DNA of 64,000 nucleotides, taken from positions 186,001-250,000 of the forward strand of contig JAKOVH010000030.1 in assembly GCA_029782145.1 (NCBI GenBank). The letters run 5' to 3'. Below are positions 35,335 through 43,747 of this stretch, piece by piece. The position numbers were made by a program, and so were the translations under genes. Positions within the stretch are counted from its first letter, which is position 1; the number at the start of each line of letters is the position of its first letter. The notes beneath the pieces were generated by a model. It did no database searches. It saw only the letters and a list, made by a program, of their open reading frames with translations, and was not told where the DNA came from. This stretch comes from Actinomycetes bacterium. Its GTDB lineage: Bacteria > Actinomycetota > Acidimicrobiia > Acidimicrobiales > Acidimicrobilacustridaceae.

Positions 35335-36096
35335 TCAATCGTGGTGGAGCAGGTCGACGACCGTCGAGGAGTCCTGGCCGAGCATCACCCGGCCCACCAC
35401 CGCCATGTGGGAGCGCCAGAAGTCCTCGGCCGCGGCGCCGTCGCCACCCTCGAGCAGCTCGAGCAGCCGGCGCTGCGAGCGGATGCCGCGCCGGCGGGTG
35501 GCGAGCGACTGGTCGGGAGACTCCGAGCGGCTGACGGCGGCGACGGCGCGGGCCACGATCTCGTTGAGCATCTCGGCCACGATGGTGAGGGTCTGGTTGC
35601 CGCCCAGGGCGACGAGGCGCTCGTGGAACTCGGCGTTGGCCCGACCGAAGGAGTCGGGGTCGTCGACGCACGCCTCCTGGGCGTCGATCAGGCCGCGCAG
35701 CTCGGTGACCATGGCCTTGCGTCGGCGGCTGGTGGCGATGGCCTTGGCCGCCAGCGGCTCGAGCTGCGAGCGGGCCTCGAACACGTCGGCCAGCGACACG
35801 TTGCGGGCCTGCAGCACGATGGCGGCGCTGCGGGCGGTCATGCGCTCGTCGGGCTCGCGCACGACAACCCCGCCGTGCACGCCGCGCACGACGGTGATGA
35901 GGCCCTCGGCCTCGAGGATGCGCAGCGCCTCGCGCAGCGACGGGCGCGACACGCCGAAGCGCTCGACCAGCTCCGGCTCGTGGCCGAGCGACTCCCCCTC
36001 GGAGAGCTCTCCGGAGATGATCGCCGAACGCAGCTCGTCGGCGATGAGCTGGGGCTTCTCCTTGGTGCGTGACCCGCTGCGCTTCTCTGCGACCAC
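35335..36096 (-). CDS. FadR/FCD-type GntR transcriptional regulator
   Basis: This 253-residue protein has an N-terminal winged helix (about residues 15-80: VERFGVSRPSLREALRILEAEGLI is the recognition helix and wing region) and a C-terminal FCD ligand-binding domain with metal-type histidines (NAEFHERLVAL, SHMAVV). Such proteins respond to acyl-CoA or small acids. GTG at 36096 is used. It is probably monocistronic and ends at a 20-bp hairpin. It is one of two local regulators that might read the ATCTAGAT operator, though GntR sites usually look like TGGTnnnACCA, which does not resemble it. Confidence 0.92.
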   Translation of the reverse strand: MVAEKRSGSRTKEKPQLIADELRSAIISGELSEGESLGHEPELVERFGVSRPSLREALRILEAEGLITVVRGVHGGVVVREPDERMTARSAAIVLQARNVSLADVFEARSQLEPLAAKAIATSRRRKAMVTELRGLIDAQEACVDDPDSFGRANAEFHERLVALGGNQTLTIVAEMLNEIVARAVAAVSRSESPDQSLATRRRGIRSQRRLLELLEGGDGAAAEDFWRSHMAVVGRVMLGQDSSTVVDLLHHD

Positions 36097-36191
36097 CCGC
36101 CACCTTCTTCCAGTGTCGGGCCGTCGTCGGCCCGGAGGCCGAGACTAGCGGTCGGCCCCTCTCGCTCCCGGTGTCCGCCGGGCCGGTCCGC

Positions 36192-37901
36192 TCACCAGAG
36201 CGTGACCATCCCGGGCTCGCTGCGCAGCGAGCCGCGGATGGCCTTCTTGTCGATCTTGCCGGTGGCCGTCTCGGGTAGCTCCCCCACCACCACGAGCGCC
36301 TCGGGGGCCTTGAAGGCGGCCAGGCGCTCCAGCGCGAACCGGCGCAGGCCGGGGAGGTCGACCTCCATGCCCTGTCGGAGGACGACGACGGCGCACACCC
36401 GCTCGCCCATCTCCTCCTCGGGCACGCCGACCACGCTGACCGAGGCGACCGCCGGGTGCTCGAACAGCACCGCCTCCACCTCGGCGCAGTAGACGTTCTC
36501 GCCGCCGCGGATCACCACGTCCTTCAGGCGGTCGACGACCCGTAGGAAGCCCTCGTCGTCGAGGTAGCCCAGGTCGCCGCTGTGGAACCAGCCGTCGACG
36601 AACGCCGCGGCGGTGGCGACCGGGTCGTTCCAGTAGCCCTTGCACACCTGGGGCGAGCGCACGCAGATCTCGCCGACCTCGCCGGTGCCGAGCACGCTGC
36701 CGTCGGGGCCCACCACCTCGATGTCGGCGGTGAGGTTGGCCCGGCCCACGCTGTCGGGGTGGGCCAGGAACTCGGCGCCCACGTTGGTGGCGATGGCCGA
36801 GGTGGTCTCGGTGAGGCCGTAGCCGTTGAGCAGCTGGATGCGCTCGCCGAACTCCTCCACCGCCCGCAGCGGCAGGTCCGGTGGCACCGCGGCGCCGCCC
36901 ATGGGGAAGCCCTGGATGGGAAGGTCGAGGGCGCCGGCGCCGGACCGGTCGAGCACCTGGCGCACGATGGTGGGCACGCCGCCGAACTGGGTGATCTGCT
37001 CGGTCTGGGCCAGCCGCAGCGACTCCTCGAGCTCCCACTTGTGCATGACCACGAGCTTCACCCCGCCCATGGGAGCACTGAAGATCGCCGTCATCCCGCC
37101 GATGTGGAACAGGGGACCGACCGACAGCGATGCCGGCTGCCGCGGCGGTGCGGGCGGGCGCTGGCTGATGAGGGCTTCGCGGAGGTTGGCGAAGGCCATG
37201 TTCCAGATGTTGGCGGTCATGCCCCGGTTGGTGAGCAGGGCGCCCTTGGGGCGGCCGGTGGTGCCCGAGGTGTAGAGCATGGCGATCACGTCGTCGCGCC
37301 CGGGCCGCACCACGGCGTCGTCGGCGAGGGGCGAGCCGGTGACCAGCTCCTCGAACGGCACGTCGCCGTCGGCGCCGCGCACGCCGACCACGGTGAGCCC
37401 GTCGGGTCGGGGCTGGTCGGCCAGCTGGTCGATGCGCTCGCCGTCGAGCACCGCCACCTTCGCCGCCGCGTCGTCGAGGGCGTAGGCCAGCTCGGGCCCG
37501 ACCCACCAGGAGTTCATGGGGGTGGCGATGGCCCCGCACAGCGCCGCGGCCCACACCACGACCGGGTACTCGGGCAGGTTGCGCATGCACAGGGCCACCC
37601 GGTCGCCGCGCTGCACGCCGAAGGTGCCCTGCAGCTCGCCCGCCAGGCTCAGCGCCCGGCCGCGGACCTCGGCGAAGGTGTGGCGCTCGTCCTGGTAGAC
37701 GACGTGCACCAGCTCGGCGTGGTTGGGGCCCATGTCGAAGATGTCGAGCACGGTCCGAGGGGAGCGCACGAAGTCGCGCAGGGCGATGCCGTCGACCTCG
37801 ACCGGCTCGACCTCGAACATGCCGCCCTCGCCGATCAGCGGCGCCAGGCGCGTGTCGTCGCGGTAGACCGCGGCGATCTCGGTCGCGTCCTCGATGGTCA
37901 T
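36192..37901 (-). CDS. AMP-forming acyl-CoA ligase (FadD-like)
   Basis: This 569-residue ANL enzyme activates a carboxylic acid to a CoA ester. Motifs are YTSGTTGRPKGALL, GYGLTETTSA, GWFHSGDLGYLDDEG, DRLKDVVIRGGENVYC and the catalytic-lysine motif LPETATGKIDKKAIRG. ATG at 37901 follows GAGGGGACA, a fair ribosome-binding site. An exact ATCTAGAT operator is 50 bases upstream with a TACGAT -10 box. It appears monocistronic, with the FadR-type gene next on the same strand. Confidence 0.94.
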   Translation of the reverse strand: MTIEDATEIAAVYRDDTRLAPLIGEGGMFEVEPVEVDGIALRDFVRSPRTVLDIFDMGPNHAELVHVVYQDERHTFAEVRGRALSLAGELQGTFGVQRGDRVALCMRNLPEYPVVVWAAALCGAIATPMNSWWVGPELAYALDDAAAKVAVLDGERIDQLADQPRPDGLTVVGVRGADGDVPFEELVTGSPLADDAVVRPGRDDVIAMLYTSGTTGRPKGALLTNRGMTANIWNMAFANLREALISQRPPAPPRQPASLSVGPLFHIGGMTAIFSAPMGGVKLVVMHKWELEESLRLAQTEQITQFGGVPTIVRQVLDRSGAGALDLPIQGFPMGGAAVPPDLPLRAVEEFGERIQLLNGYGLTETTSAIATNVGAEFLAHPDSVGRANLTADIEVVGPDGSVLGTGEVGEICVRSPQVCKGYWNDPVATAAAFVDGWFHSGDLGYLDDEGFLRVVDRLKDVVIRGGENVYCAEVEAVLFEHPAVASVSVVGVPEEEMGERVCAVVVLRQGMEVDLPGLRRFALERLAAFKAPEALVVVGELPETATGKIDKKAIRGSLRSEPGMVTLW

Positions 37902-37938
37902 CGGTCGTGTCCCCTCACACGTCACGGTCGACCGTGGG

Positions 37939-37944
37939 ATCGTA
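37939..37944 (-). promoter_or_regulatory. Candidate -10 box (TACGAT) for the acyl-CoA ligase
   Basis: TACGAT on the minus strand matches the actinobacterial -10 consensus TAnnnT and lies 16 bases after GGAAAG (37961-37966). The operator core fills the spacer. The start codon is 38 bases downstream. Confidence 0.6.
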
Positions 37945-37950
37945 CCCGAG

Positions 37951-37966
37951 AGATCTAGATCTTTCC
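37951..37966. promoter_or_regulatory. ATCTAGAT-type operator, site 8
   Basis: AGATCTAGATCTTTCC contains a 12-bp perfect palindrome AGATCTAGATCT. It is 50 bases upstream of the acyl-CoA ligase ATG and overlaps the predicted promoter spacer. Confidence 0.8.
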
Positions 37967-38024
37967 GGCCCCGGCGCGCGAGCGGAGCCACCGACGGTGT
38001 GAGGTGGGCCAGGCCGGGTGGAGC

Positions 38025-38834
38025 TCAGGGATGGGGGCGGGCAGTGGCGTACAGGCACACCTTGCCGGTGGCGGTGTCGGTGAGCTCGACGGTGTGGACG
38101 TCGCCCGCCGCGGTGGCCACGGCCCGGGCCGGGCCCTCCATCACGGGGCGCAGGTAGCGCACGGTGAAGCTCGACAGCGGTGTCGGCGCAGGCAGCAGCG
38201 AGGTGACCGCCTCCTCCATGGCCAGCGACGCCAGCCCGCCCTGCATGGCGCCGACGGCGTTCAACGCGTCGGCGCGCCGGGGCATCTCGGCCACGCCGGG
38301 GGCCACGACCCGGCACGCCAGGCGCTCGGCCAGCGGCAGCGCCAGGGCAGGGCCCACCACCTCGGGCACCGGGAAGCCGTCGGGGAACACGTGGGTGGGG
38401 TCGGGCGCCGGCACGAAGCTGGCGATCGCCACGGCCACCGGCCCGCTCCCGGCGGCGTCGGAGAAGCGGCACCCCGACACCACCACCGACCGGCCCGCCC
38501 GCACGACGAACGTGTCGGCCTCCACCACCATGCCGGGCGGCGCCGCCCGCACGACCTGCACCTCCAGGTCGAGGGTGAGCGGGATGCGGGGCTCCATGGC
38601 GAAGCCGGCGGCGGTGCCGGCCAGCACGTCGGCCCACGTCAGCACCACCGACGTGCGCAGCGCGGCCGTGCCGGGGACGCACAGCTCCTCGACCACCGTC
38701 GCCCGGCCCCGCAACACGTCGCCCTCGGCACGCACCTCGAGGCCCAGCTCGGCCACCACGTGGGCCTCGTCGTCCCAGTCGACCGCCGTCGTCCGGGGAG
38801 CCAGAGGCCCAGGGTGGTCGGTTCCGGTCGTCAC
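38025..38834 (-). CDS. Double-hotdog acyl-CoA thioesterase-like protein
   Basis: This 269-residue protein looks like two hotdog folds in tandem. The first has TRTTAVDW-like entry and LCVPGTAALRTSVVLTWADV, the second DALNAVGAMQGGLASLAMEEA, which matches the helix of PaaI-type thioesterases. It would hydrolyse an acyl-CoA. GTG at 38834 follows the amidohydrolase stop by one base, so the two genes are co-translated. The 3' end is followed by a region with an operator for the next gene. Substrate unknown. Confidence 0.8.
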   Translation of the reverse strand: MTTGTDHPGPLAPRTTAVDWDDEAHVVAELGLEVRAEGDVLRGRATVVEELCVPGTAALRTSVVLTWADVLAGTAAGFAMEPRIPLTLDLEVQVVRAAPPGMVVEADTFVVRAGRSVVVSGCRFSDAAGSGPVAVAIASFVPAPDPTHVFPDGFPVPEVVGPALALPLAERLACRVVAPGVAEMPRRADALNAVGAMQGGLASLAMEEAVTSLLPAPTPLSSFTVRYLRPVMEGPARAVATAAGDVHTVELTDTATGKVCLYATARPHP

Positions 38835-38835
38835 G

Positions 38836-40020
38836 TCAGCGGGCGGTGCCCAGCAGGTCGAGGGCGTTGTCGCGCATGATGCGGCGCACCTCACCGGCGT
38901 CGAAGGCGTGGAGCTCCTTGGTGAAGTCGGTCGGCTCGGCCAGGCCCTCGCCGTGGGGCCAGTCGGAGCCGAACAGGATGCGTTCGACGCCGATCAGCTC
39001 GGCCAGGGCCCGGATGTCCTCCTCGTAGTACGGCGTGACCCACACGCACCGGCGGATGGTGTCGAGCGGGTCCTCCTCGAACGACCACGGCGTCTGGTTG
39101 GCCTGCTTCTTCAGCCGCTTCACCAGCAGCGCCACCCAGTCCGAGCCGTTCTCGATGCTGGCGACCCGCAGCTCGGGGAACCGGTGGAAGACGCCGTCGA
39201 CCAGCATCGAGGCCATGGTGTCGTGGATGGCCCGGTCGGACACCAGGATCTTGCTGAGGATGTTGGTCCGGCCGTAGGCCATGAACTCCGCGGTGCCGCC
39301 CCACATGGCGCTGAAGGCGTTGTAGCCGCTGTCGCCCAGGTGGAACGCCACCGGGGTGCCGGTCTCGACCAGGCGGGCCCAGAACGGGTCGTGGGCCGGG
39401 TGGCCGAACGAGCGCGAGGTGCCGTGCTCGCCGGGCACCGGTGCCGGGCGCAGGTGCACGATGCGGGCGCCCATCGCCAGCACCCGGTCGAGCTCGGCCA
39501 CGGCCGCCTCGGGGTCGGCCAGCGACAGCATCGGCGCGCTCACGATGCGGCCGTCGGGCCGGGCGAAGCCCCAGTCCTCGTCGAGCCAGGAGTTGAAGGC
39601 GCTGAGGGTGGCCATGGTGGCGCCGACGTCGTGCTTGAGGGCCTCCTCCACGCCGCAGCCCATGGTGGGGAACATCCACGCCGAGCCGAGGTGCTGGCGC
39701 TCCACCACCTCCACGCGGGCGGCCCGGTCCTGGTACTCGGCCCGCAGCGGCTCGACCTGCATGAGCGACCGGGGGTCGACGCCGTCGGGCACCTGGCCGC
39801 GGAACATCAGGTCGATGCACCCGGGGACGATGATGGGGTCGAAGGTGGGGTTCGGAATGAACCGGTTGATGCGGCCGCCCATCAGCATGTAGGAGCGCTT
39901 GCCCTTGGTGAGCACCTGCACGCCGCGCTCGGCAAGAGCGGGGTCGAGGTGCCGGGTGAAGGCGTCGAGCGGCTCGTAGTAGTGGTTGTCGGCGTCGATC
40001 GGCTCGTAGTCCAGGTCCAT
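38836..40020 (-). CDS. ACMSD-like amidohydrolase family protein (paralogue 3)
   Basis: This 394-residue TIM-barrel protein is near-collinear with those at 9321 and 19520: DADNHYYEPLDAFTRHLDPA, FIPNPTFDPIIVPGC, RGQVPDGVDPRSLMQVEPL, FHLGDSGYNAFSAMWGG, SIENGSDWVALLVKRLKKQA and FGSDWPHGEGLAEPTDF. It is expected to be a metal-dependent hydrolase or decarboxylase. It is co-translated with the thioesterase gene (one base apart), so its product or substrate may be a CoA ester. It diverges from the cupin operon, with no ATCTAGAT operator in that gap. Confidence 0.9.
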   Translation of the reverse strand: MDLDYEPIDADNHYYEPLDAFTRHLDPALAERGVQVLTKGKRSYMLMGGRINRFIPNPTFDPIIVPGCIDLMFRGQVPDGVDPRSLMQVEPLRAEYQDRAARVEVVERQHLGSAWMFPTMGCGVEEALKHDVGATMATLSAFNSWLDEDWGFARPDGRIVSAPMLSLADPEAAVAELDRVLAMGARIVHLRPAPVPGEHGTSRSFGHPAHDPFWARLVETGTPVAFHLGDSGYNAFSAMWGGTAEFMAYGRTNILSKILVSDRAIHDTMASMLVDGVFHRFPELRVASIENGSDWVALLVKRLKKQANQTPWSFEEDPLDTIRRCVWVTPYYEEDIRALAELIGVERILFGSDWPHGEGLAEPTDFTKELHAFDAGEVRRIMRDNALDLLGTAR

Positions 40021-40099
40021 GGTCCCCTCGTCCCTCGTTCCCCTGTGCGCTTCCTCTGTGCGCCGGCACCGATCCGCGCCCAGGTCCCGTGGGTGCGAG

Positions 40100-40143
40100 G
40101 TGAAGTGCGGCTTTACTTCGGTGTACGGTATCGCTGTACCGCC
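40100..40143. promoter_or_regulatory. Possible promoter/operator region of the cupin operon
   Basis: GAAGTGCGGCTTTACTTC (a short inverted repeat) precedes TACGGT, a possible -10 box, and GTACGGTATCGCTGTAC is a near-palindrome that could be an operator. The pattern GAGG..AAG.GCGGC.TTTAC also occurs upstream of the amidohydrolase at 10508. Confidence 0.4.
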
Positions 40144-40175
40144 CGGAGCACCACCGACCCGGCCAGGGGGACCCG

Positions 40176-40682
40176 ATGAGTGACGGCAACGGAAAGCGGG
40201 GCATGCGCATCTTCCGCAAGGACGACGCGCCGCTGCTCCTCGAGACCGGCATGATGTCGATGCCGACCATGGAGCCCGACGCCAGCGAGCAGCTGGTCGA
40301 GTGGGCCACCAACGGCGGCCAGGTGGTGAAGGTGCTCTTCGGCGACCCGGAGGGCAGCGGCATGAGCCTGGTGTGGTCGTGGTTCGGCCCCGCCTTCACC
40401 CTGCCCCGCCATTCCCACAGCGGCGACTGCCTCTACTTCGTGCACCGGGGCGAGGTGCACATGGGCAACACCGTGCTCGGCGCCGGCGACGGGTTCTTCC
40501 TGCCCGCCGACGCTCCCTACGCCTACTCCGCCGGGCCCGAGGGCGTGGAGGTGCTCGAGTTCCGCGGCGTGTGCTCGTTCGACATGCAGATCACCGAGAG
40601 CCTGGCCCGGTGGGACCACATCGTCGAGGTGTCCCGCGCCAACGCCGAGCGCTGGGCCAGCGAGCAGGAGGCGCACGCATGA
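40176..40682 (+). CDS. Cupin-domain protein
   Basis: This 168-residue protein has one cupin barrel: LPRHSHSGDCLYFVHRGEVHMG supplies metal ligands H79, H81 and H90 (the usual E is replaced by a Cys/Asp stretch). Cupins bind Fe, Mn or Ni and act as dioxygenases, isomerases or binding proteins. It leads a three-gene unit with an amidohydrolase and a TetR regulator, overlapping the next gene by four bases. Function in this operon is unknown. Confidence 0.85.
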   Translation: MSDGNGKRGMRIFRKDDAPLLLETGMMSMPTMEPDASEQLVEWATNGGQVVKVLFGDPEGSGMSLVWSWFGPAFTLPRHSHSGDCLYFVHRGEVHMGNTVLGAGDGFFLPADAPYAYSAGPEGVEVLEFRGVCSFDMQITESLARWDHIVEVSRANAERWASEQEAHA

Positions 40683-41881
40683 GCCAGCTCGACTTCCCCG
40701 TCTTCGACGCCGACAACCACCTCTACGAGACCGAGGACGCCTTCACCCGCCATCTGCCGGAGTCGCACAAGAGCCTCTTCCGGTTCGTCGAGCTCAACGG
40801 GCGCAAGAAGATCGTCGTCCGCAACGTCATCACGGAGTACATCCCCAACCCCACCTTCGAGGTGGTGGCCAAGCCCGGCGCCCACATGGCGTTCTACGCG
40901 AGCGACAACCCCGAGGGGAAGACGCTGCGCGAGCTCACCGGCGAGCCCATGCGCTCCATCCCGGCCTTCCGCAACCCGGCCGACCGCCTGGCGCTGCTCG
41001 ACGAGCAGGGCGTGCACGCCTGCCTCATGTTCCCCACCCTGGCCAGCCTCATCGAGGAGCGGCTGAAGGACGACCCGGCCGCCACCGTCGTGGCCATCCG
41101 CGCCTTCAACGAGTGGCTCCACGACGACTGGACCTACGACTACCAGGGGCGCGTCTTCGCCACGCCGATCGTCAACCCCTGCATCGTGGAGGAGGGCATC
41201 GCCGAGCTCGAGCGGGTGCTCGAGCGGGGCGCCCGGGCCGTCCTGGTGCGGCCCGCCCCGGTGGCCGGGCTGCGCGGCTCGCGCTCGCCGTTCCTGCCCG
41301 AGTTCGACCCGTTCTGGGCCCGGGTGGAGGAGGCCGGTGTGCTGGTGGCCCTGCACGCCTCCGACACCGGCTACCAGGACTACCTCAACACCTGGGAGGG
41401 CTCGAGCCAGGAGTTCGTGGCGTTCAAGCCCAAGACCTTCCCCTATGTCGCCGACGGAGGCCGCTCCATCCAGGACACGCTGGCCTCGGCCATCTGCCAC
41501 GGCATGCTCGACCGCTTCCCGGGCGTGAAGCTCATGAGCGTCGAGAACGGCGGCCACTGGGTGCACGTGCTGGCCCACAACCTCGAGCAGACGTGGAAGA
41601 AGATGCCCAAGGAGTTCCCCACCCACCCCCTCGAGGTGCTGCGCCGCAACGTGTGGATCAACCCGTTCTGGGAGGAGTCGATCTCCGGGCTGGTCGAGCT
41701 GATGGGCCCCGACCGGGTGTGCTTCGGGTCCGACTACCCGCACCCGGAGGGCCTGGCCGAGCCGCTGCAGTTCGCCGACATGGCCGCCGACCTGACGCCC
41801 GACGTGCTGCGCAAGGTCATGTCGTCCAACCTCGCCGGCCTGCTCGGGGTGAGCGGCTCGGTGGGCGCGGCGGCACCATGA
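40679..41881 (+). CDS. ACMSD-like amidohydrolase family protein (paralogue 4, divergent)
   Basis: This 400-residue protein has the same core plan as paralogues 1-3 but differs widely: FDADNHLYETEDAFTRHLPE, EYIPNPTFEVVAKPG, MFPTLASLIEERL, ALHASDTGYQDY and FGSDYPHPEGLAEP. It is a metal-dependent TIM-barrel hydrolase/decarboxylase. It overlaps the cupin stop and the TetR start (both ATGA), so the trio is co-translated. The TetR gene in the same operon may regulate it. Confidence 0.9.
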   Translation: MSQLDFPVFDADNHLYETEDAFTRHLPESHKSLFRFVELNGRKKIVVRNVITEYIPNPTFEVVAKPGAHMAFYASDNPEGKTLRELTGEPMRSIPAFRNPADRLALLDEQGVHACLMFPTLASLIEERLKDDPAATVVAIRAFNEWLHDDWTYDYQGRVFATPIVNPCIVEEGIAELERVLERGARAVLVRPAPVAGLRGSRSPFLPEFDPFWARVEEAGVLVALHASDTGYQDYLNTWEGSSQEFVAFKPKTFPYVADGGRSIQDTLASAICHGMLDRFPGVKLMSVENGGHWVHVLAHNLEQTWKKMPKEFPTHPLEVLRRNVWINPFWEESISGLVELMGPDRVCFGSDYPHPEGLAEPLQFADMAADLTPDVLRKVMSSNLAGLLGVSGSVGAAAP

Positions 41882-42654
41882 GCTCGGCCGCCGGCACGGC
41901 GGGGCCGGCCGACGGCGCCGACTGGCAGCGGCGCGTCGTGGGCCGCTCGCTCACCGACGCCCGCCGCCGCTCGATCGACCGCGGTGAGCGCTTCGTGCGG
42001 GCGGCGGCCAAGGTGCTCGAGCGGACCAACGGCGAGTCGCTCACCGTGCAGCAGGTGGCCGACGAGGCCGGCCAGTCCCTGCGCACGCTCTACCAGTACT
42101 TCGAGAGCAAGGACGACCTCCTCCTCGCCGTGTACGAGGAGGCCATGGGCACCTACGCCCGCATCGTGCGGGCCGCCATCGAGCCCCTCGACGACCCCGT
42201 CGAGCGGCTGGCCGGCTCGCTGGTGGCCTCGGCCCGCCTGCCGGGCATGCACCAGAAGTCCGGCGTCGACCGGGGGCTGTCCCGGCTGCGCCTCCAGCTG
42301 GGCCAGGCCGACCCCGGGCTCATCGCCCGCTCGCAGGAGCCCATCACGGCCGTGTTCCGCGAGCTGGTGACCGCCGCCGCCGAGGCGGGCGGTTCCGGGG
42401 TGATGGACGCCGAGCCGGGCACCTACTTCGTGCTCGCGCTGCGCACCTCGTTCAGCCTGTCGTCCACCCTCGGCACCGAGTTCAGCGTCGAGCTGCCCGG
42501 TCCCGTCGAGCTGGCGCAGTTCTGCCTGGGTGGCCTCGGCATCGACCGGCCTCGCTCCTGGTACGACGACGTCGACGCTCGCCTCGACCTGTCGGGCGAC
42601 GATGGCCGCTCGATCCTGCGGCGCCTGGCCCGCGGCGCCAAGGCCGGCCGTTGA
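41878..42654 (+). CDS. TetR/AcrR family transcriptional regulator
   Basis: This 258-residue protein has the TetR helix-turn-helix at about residues 56-80 (LTVQQVADEAGQSLRTLYQYF followed by ESKDDLLLAV), then a helical ligand-binding domain. An N-terminal extension of about 30 residues precedes the HTH helix. It overlaps the amidohydrolase stop by four bases. Being just upstream of an exact ATCTAGAT operator (42721) and the nine-gene operon, it is a candidate for the regulator of that operator family; this is inferred only from position and TetR habits. Confidence 0.93.
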   Translation: MSSAAGTAGPADGADWQRRVVGRSLTDARRRSIDRGERFVRAAAKVLERTNGESLTVQQVADEAGQSLRTLYQYFESKDDLLLAVYEEAMGTYARIVRAAIEPLDDPVERLAGSLVASARLPGMHQKSGVDRGLSRLRLQLGQADPGLIARSQEPITAVFRELVTAAAEAGGSGVMDAEPGTYFVLALRTSFSLSSTLGTEFSVELPGPVELAQFCLGGLGIDRPRSWYDDVDARLDLSGDDGRSILRRLARGAKAGR

Positions 42655-42720
42655 CGCGGACGGTGCGGCGAGGGCACGGGCCCGGTGGAACGGTCCGCCG
42701 ACCACGCCGTAGGCTCCATT

Positions 42721-42737
42721 ACATCTAGATGTTTCGG
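42721..42737. promoter_or_regulatory. ATCTAGAT-type operator, site 9
   Basis: ACATCTAGATGTTTCGG contains the same 12-bp palindrome as site 7. It lies 30 bases upstream of the first gene of the nine-gene operon and downstream of the TetR gene. Confidence 0.8.
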
Positions 42738-42766
42738 CCGCTCCGGAGAGCGGTGGGGGAGAGTCG

Positions 42767-43747
42767 ATGCACTTCCGCTTGGACGACGACCAGCTGGCGA
42801 TGCGTGATGCCGTCCGGGCGTTCTGCGCCGACCGGTTCGACCTCGCCGCCGTCGCCACCCGAGAGGATCGGCCCGCCGACGACAGCGCGTGGGCGGGGCT
42901 GGCCGCGCTCGGCGTGCTCGGCATGCTCGAAGACGGCTCCGGGGTCGGGCTGGTCGAGGCCGCCGTGGTGTTCGAGGAGCTGGGCGCCCACCTGGCCAGC
43001 GGCCCGGTGCTGTGGACCGTCGTGGCGGCGCCGCTCGTCCCCGCTGCCGGCGCCGGCTCGGTGCGGGTCACGGGCGTCGAGGCTCCGGTGGGGGGCGACG
43101 GTCCGCTGGCCGTCGTGGTGCCCCACGGCGCCGAGAGCCGGGTGCTGCTCGTGCTGCGCGGCGACCGGGCCGAACGGGTCGACCTCGCCGCCGCCGGGGC
43201 CGAGCCGGCCGCGCCGATGGACCCGCTCACGCCGATGGCCACGCTCGGATCGCTGCCGGCCGGCGAGGCGGTGGCCGAGGGCCCGGCCGTCGAGCGGCTG
43301 CGCCTCGCCGGCACGATCCTCGCCGCGGCGCAGCTGGTGGGCGGCGCCCAGGCCGTGCTCGACGTCGCCCGCGACTACGCCATGGGGCGCGAGCAGTTCG
43401 GCGTGCCCATCGGCTCGTTCCAGGCGGTGAAGCACATCCTCGCCGACGCCTACGTGCGGGTGGAGATGGCCCGGGCCGCCACCTACGCGGCGGCGGCCCT
43501 CGCCGCCGGGCGGGGCGAGGGCGACGCCGGGCTGGCCGCCAGCACCGCCAAGCACCTCGCCGGCGAGGCCGGCATCGCCAACGCCCGGGCCGCGGTGCAG
43601 GTGCTCGGCGGCATGGGCTTCACGTGGGACATGCTCCCTCACTACTTCCTCAAGCGGGCGTGGGTGCTCGACCGCAGCTTCGGCACCGGTTCGGCGCACG
43701 CCGCCCGGCTCGGCGACGCCGTCGGCGTGGAGGTGGCGTCGGCGTGA
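42767..43747 (+). CDS. Acyl-CoA dehydrogenase family protein, short form
   Basis: This 326-residue flavoprotein-like protein is shorter than the usual 380-400. The C-terminal part is typical (GREQFGVPIGSFQAVKHILAD, LGGMGFTWDMLPHYFLKR), but the beta domain is compact. In GFTWD the Asp replaces the Glu seen in paralogues (GVTFE, GVTYE). It may be one half of a heteromeric dehydrogenase, as the second acyl-CoA dehydrogenase (47697) of the same operon is full length. It heads the nine-gene operon and overlaps the next gene (GTGA). Confidence 0.85.
   Translation: MHFRLDDDQLAMRDAVRAFCADRFDLAAVATREDRPADDSAWAGLAALGVLGMLEDGSGVGLVEAAVVFEELGAHLASGPVLWTVVAAPLVPAAGAGSVRVTGVEAPVGGDGPLAVVVPHGAESRVLLVLRGDRAERVDLAAAGAEPAAPMDPLTPMATLGSLPAGEAVAEGPAVERLRLAGTILAAAQLVGGAQAVLDVARDYAMGREQFGVPIGSFQAVKHILADAYVRVEMARAATYAAAALAAGRGEGDAGLAASTAKHLAGEAGIANARAAVQVLGGMGFTWDMLPHYFLKRAWVLDRSFGTGSAHAARLGDAVGVEVASA

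Noticed and set aside
35195-37966. ATCTAGAT as chance or cloning-type restriction sites
   Set aside because: They recur at similar distances to start codons with common flanks (GGAAA), which chance or vector sequence would not explain.
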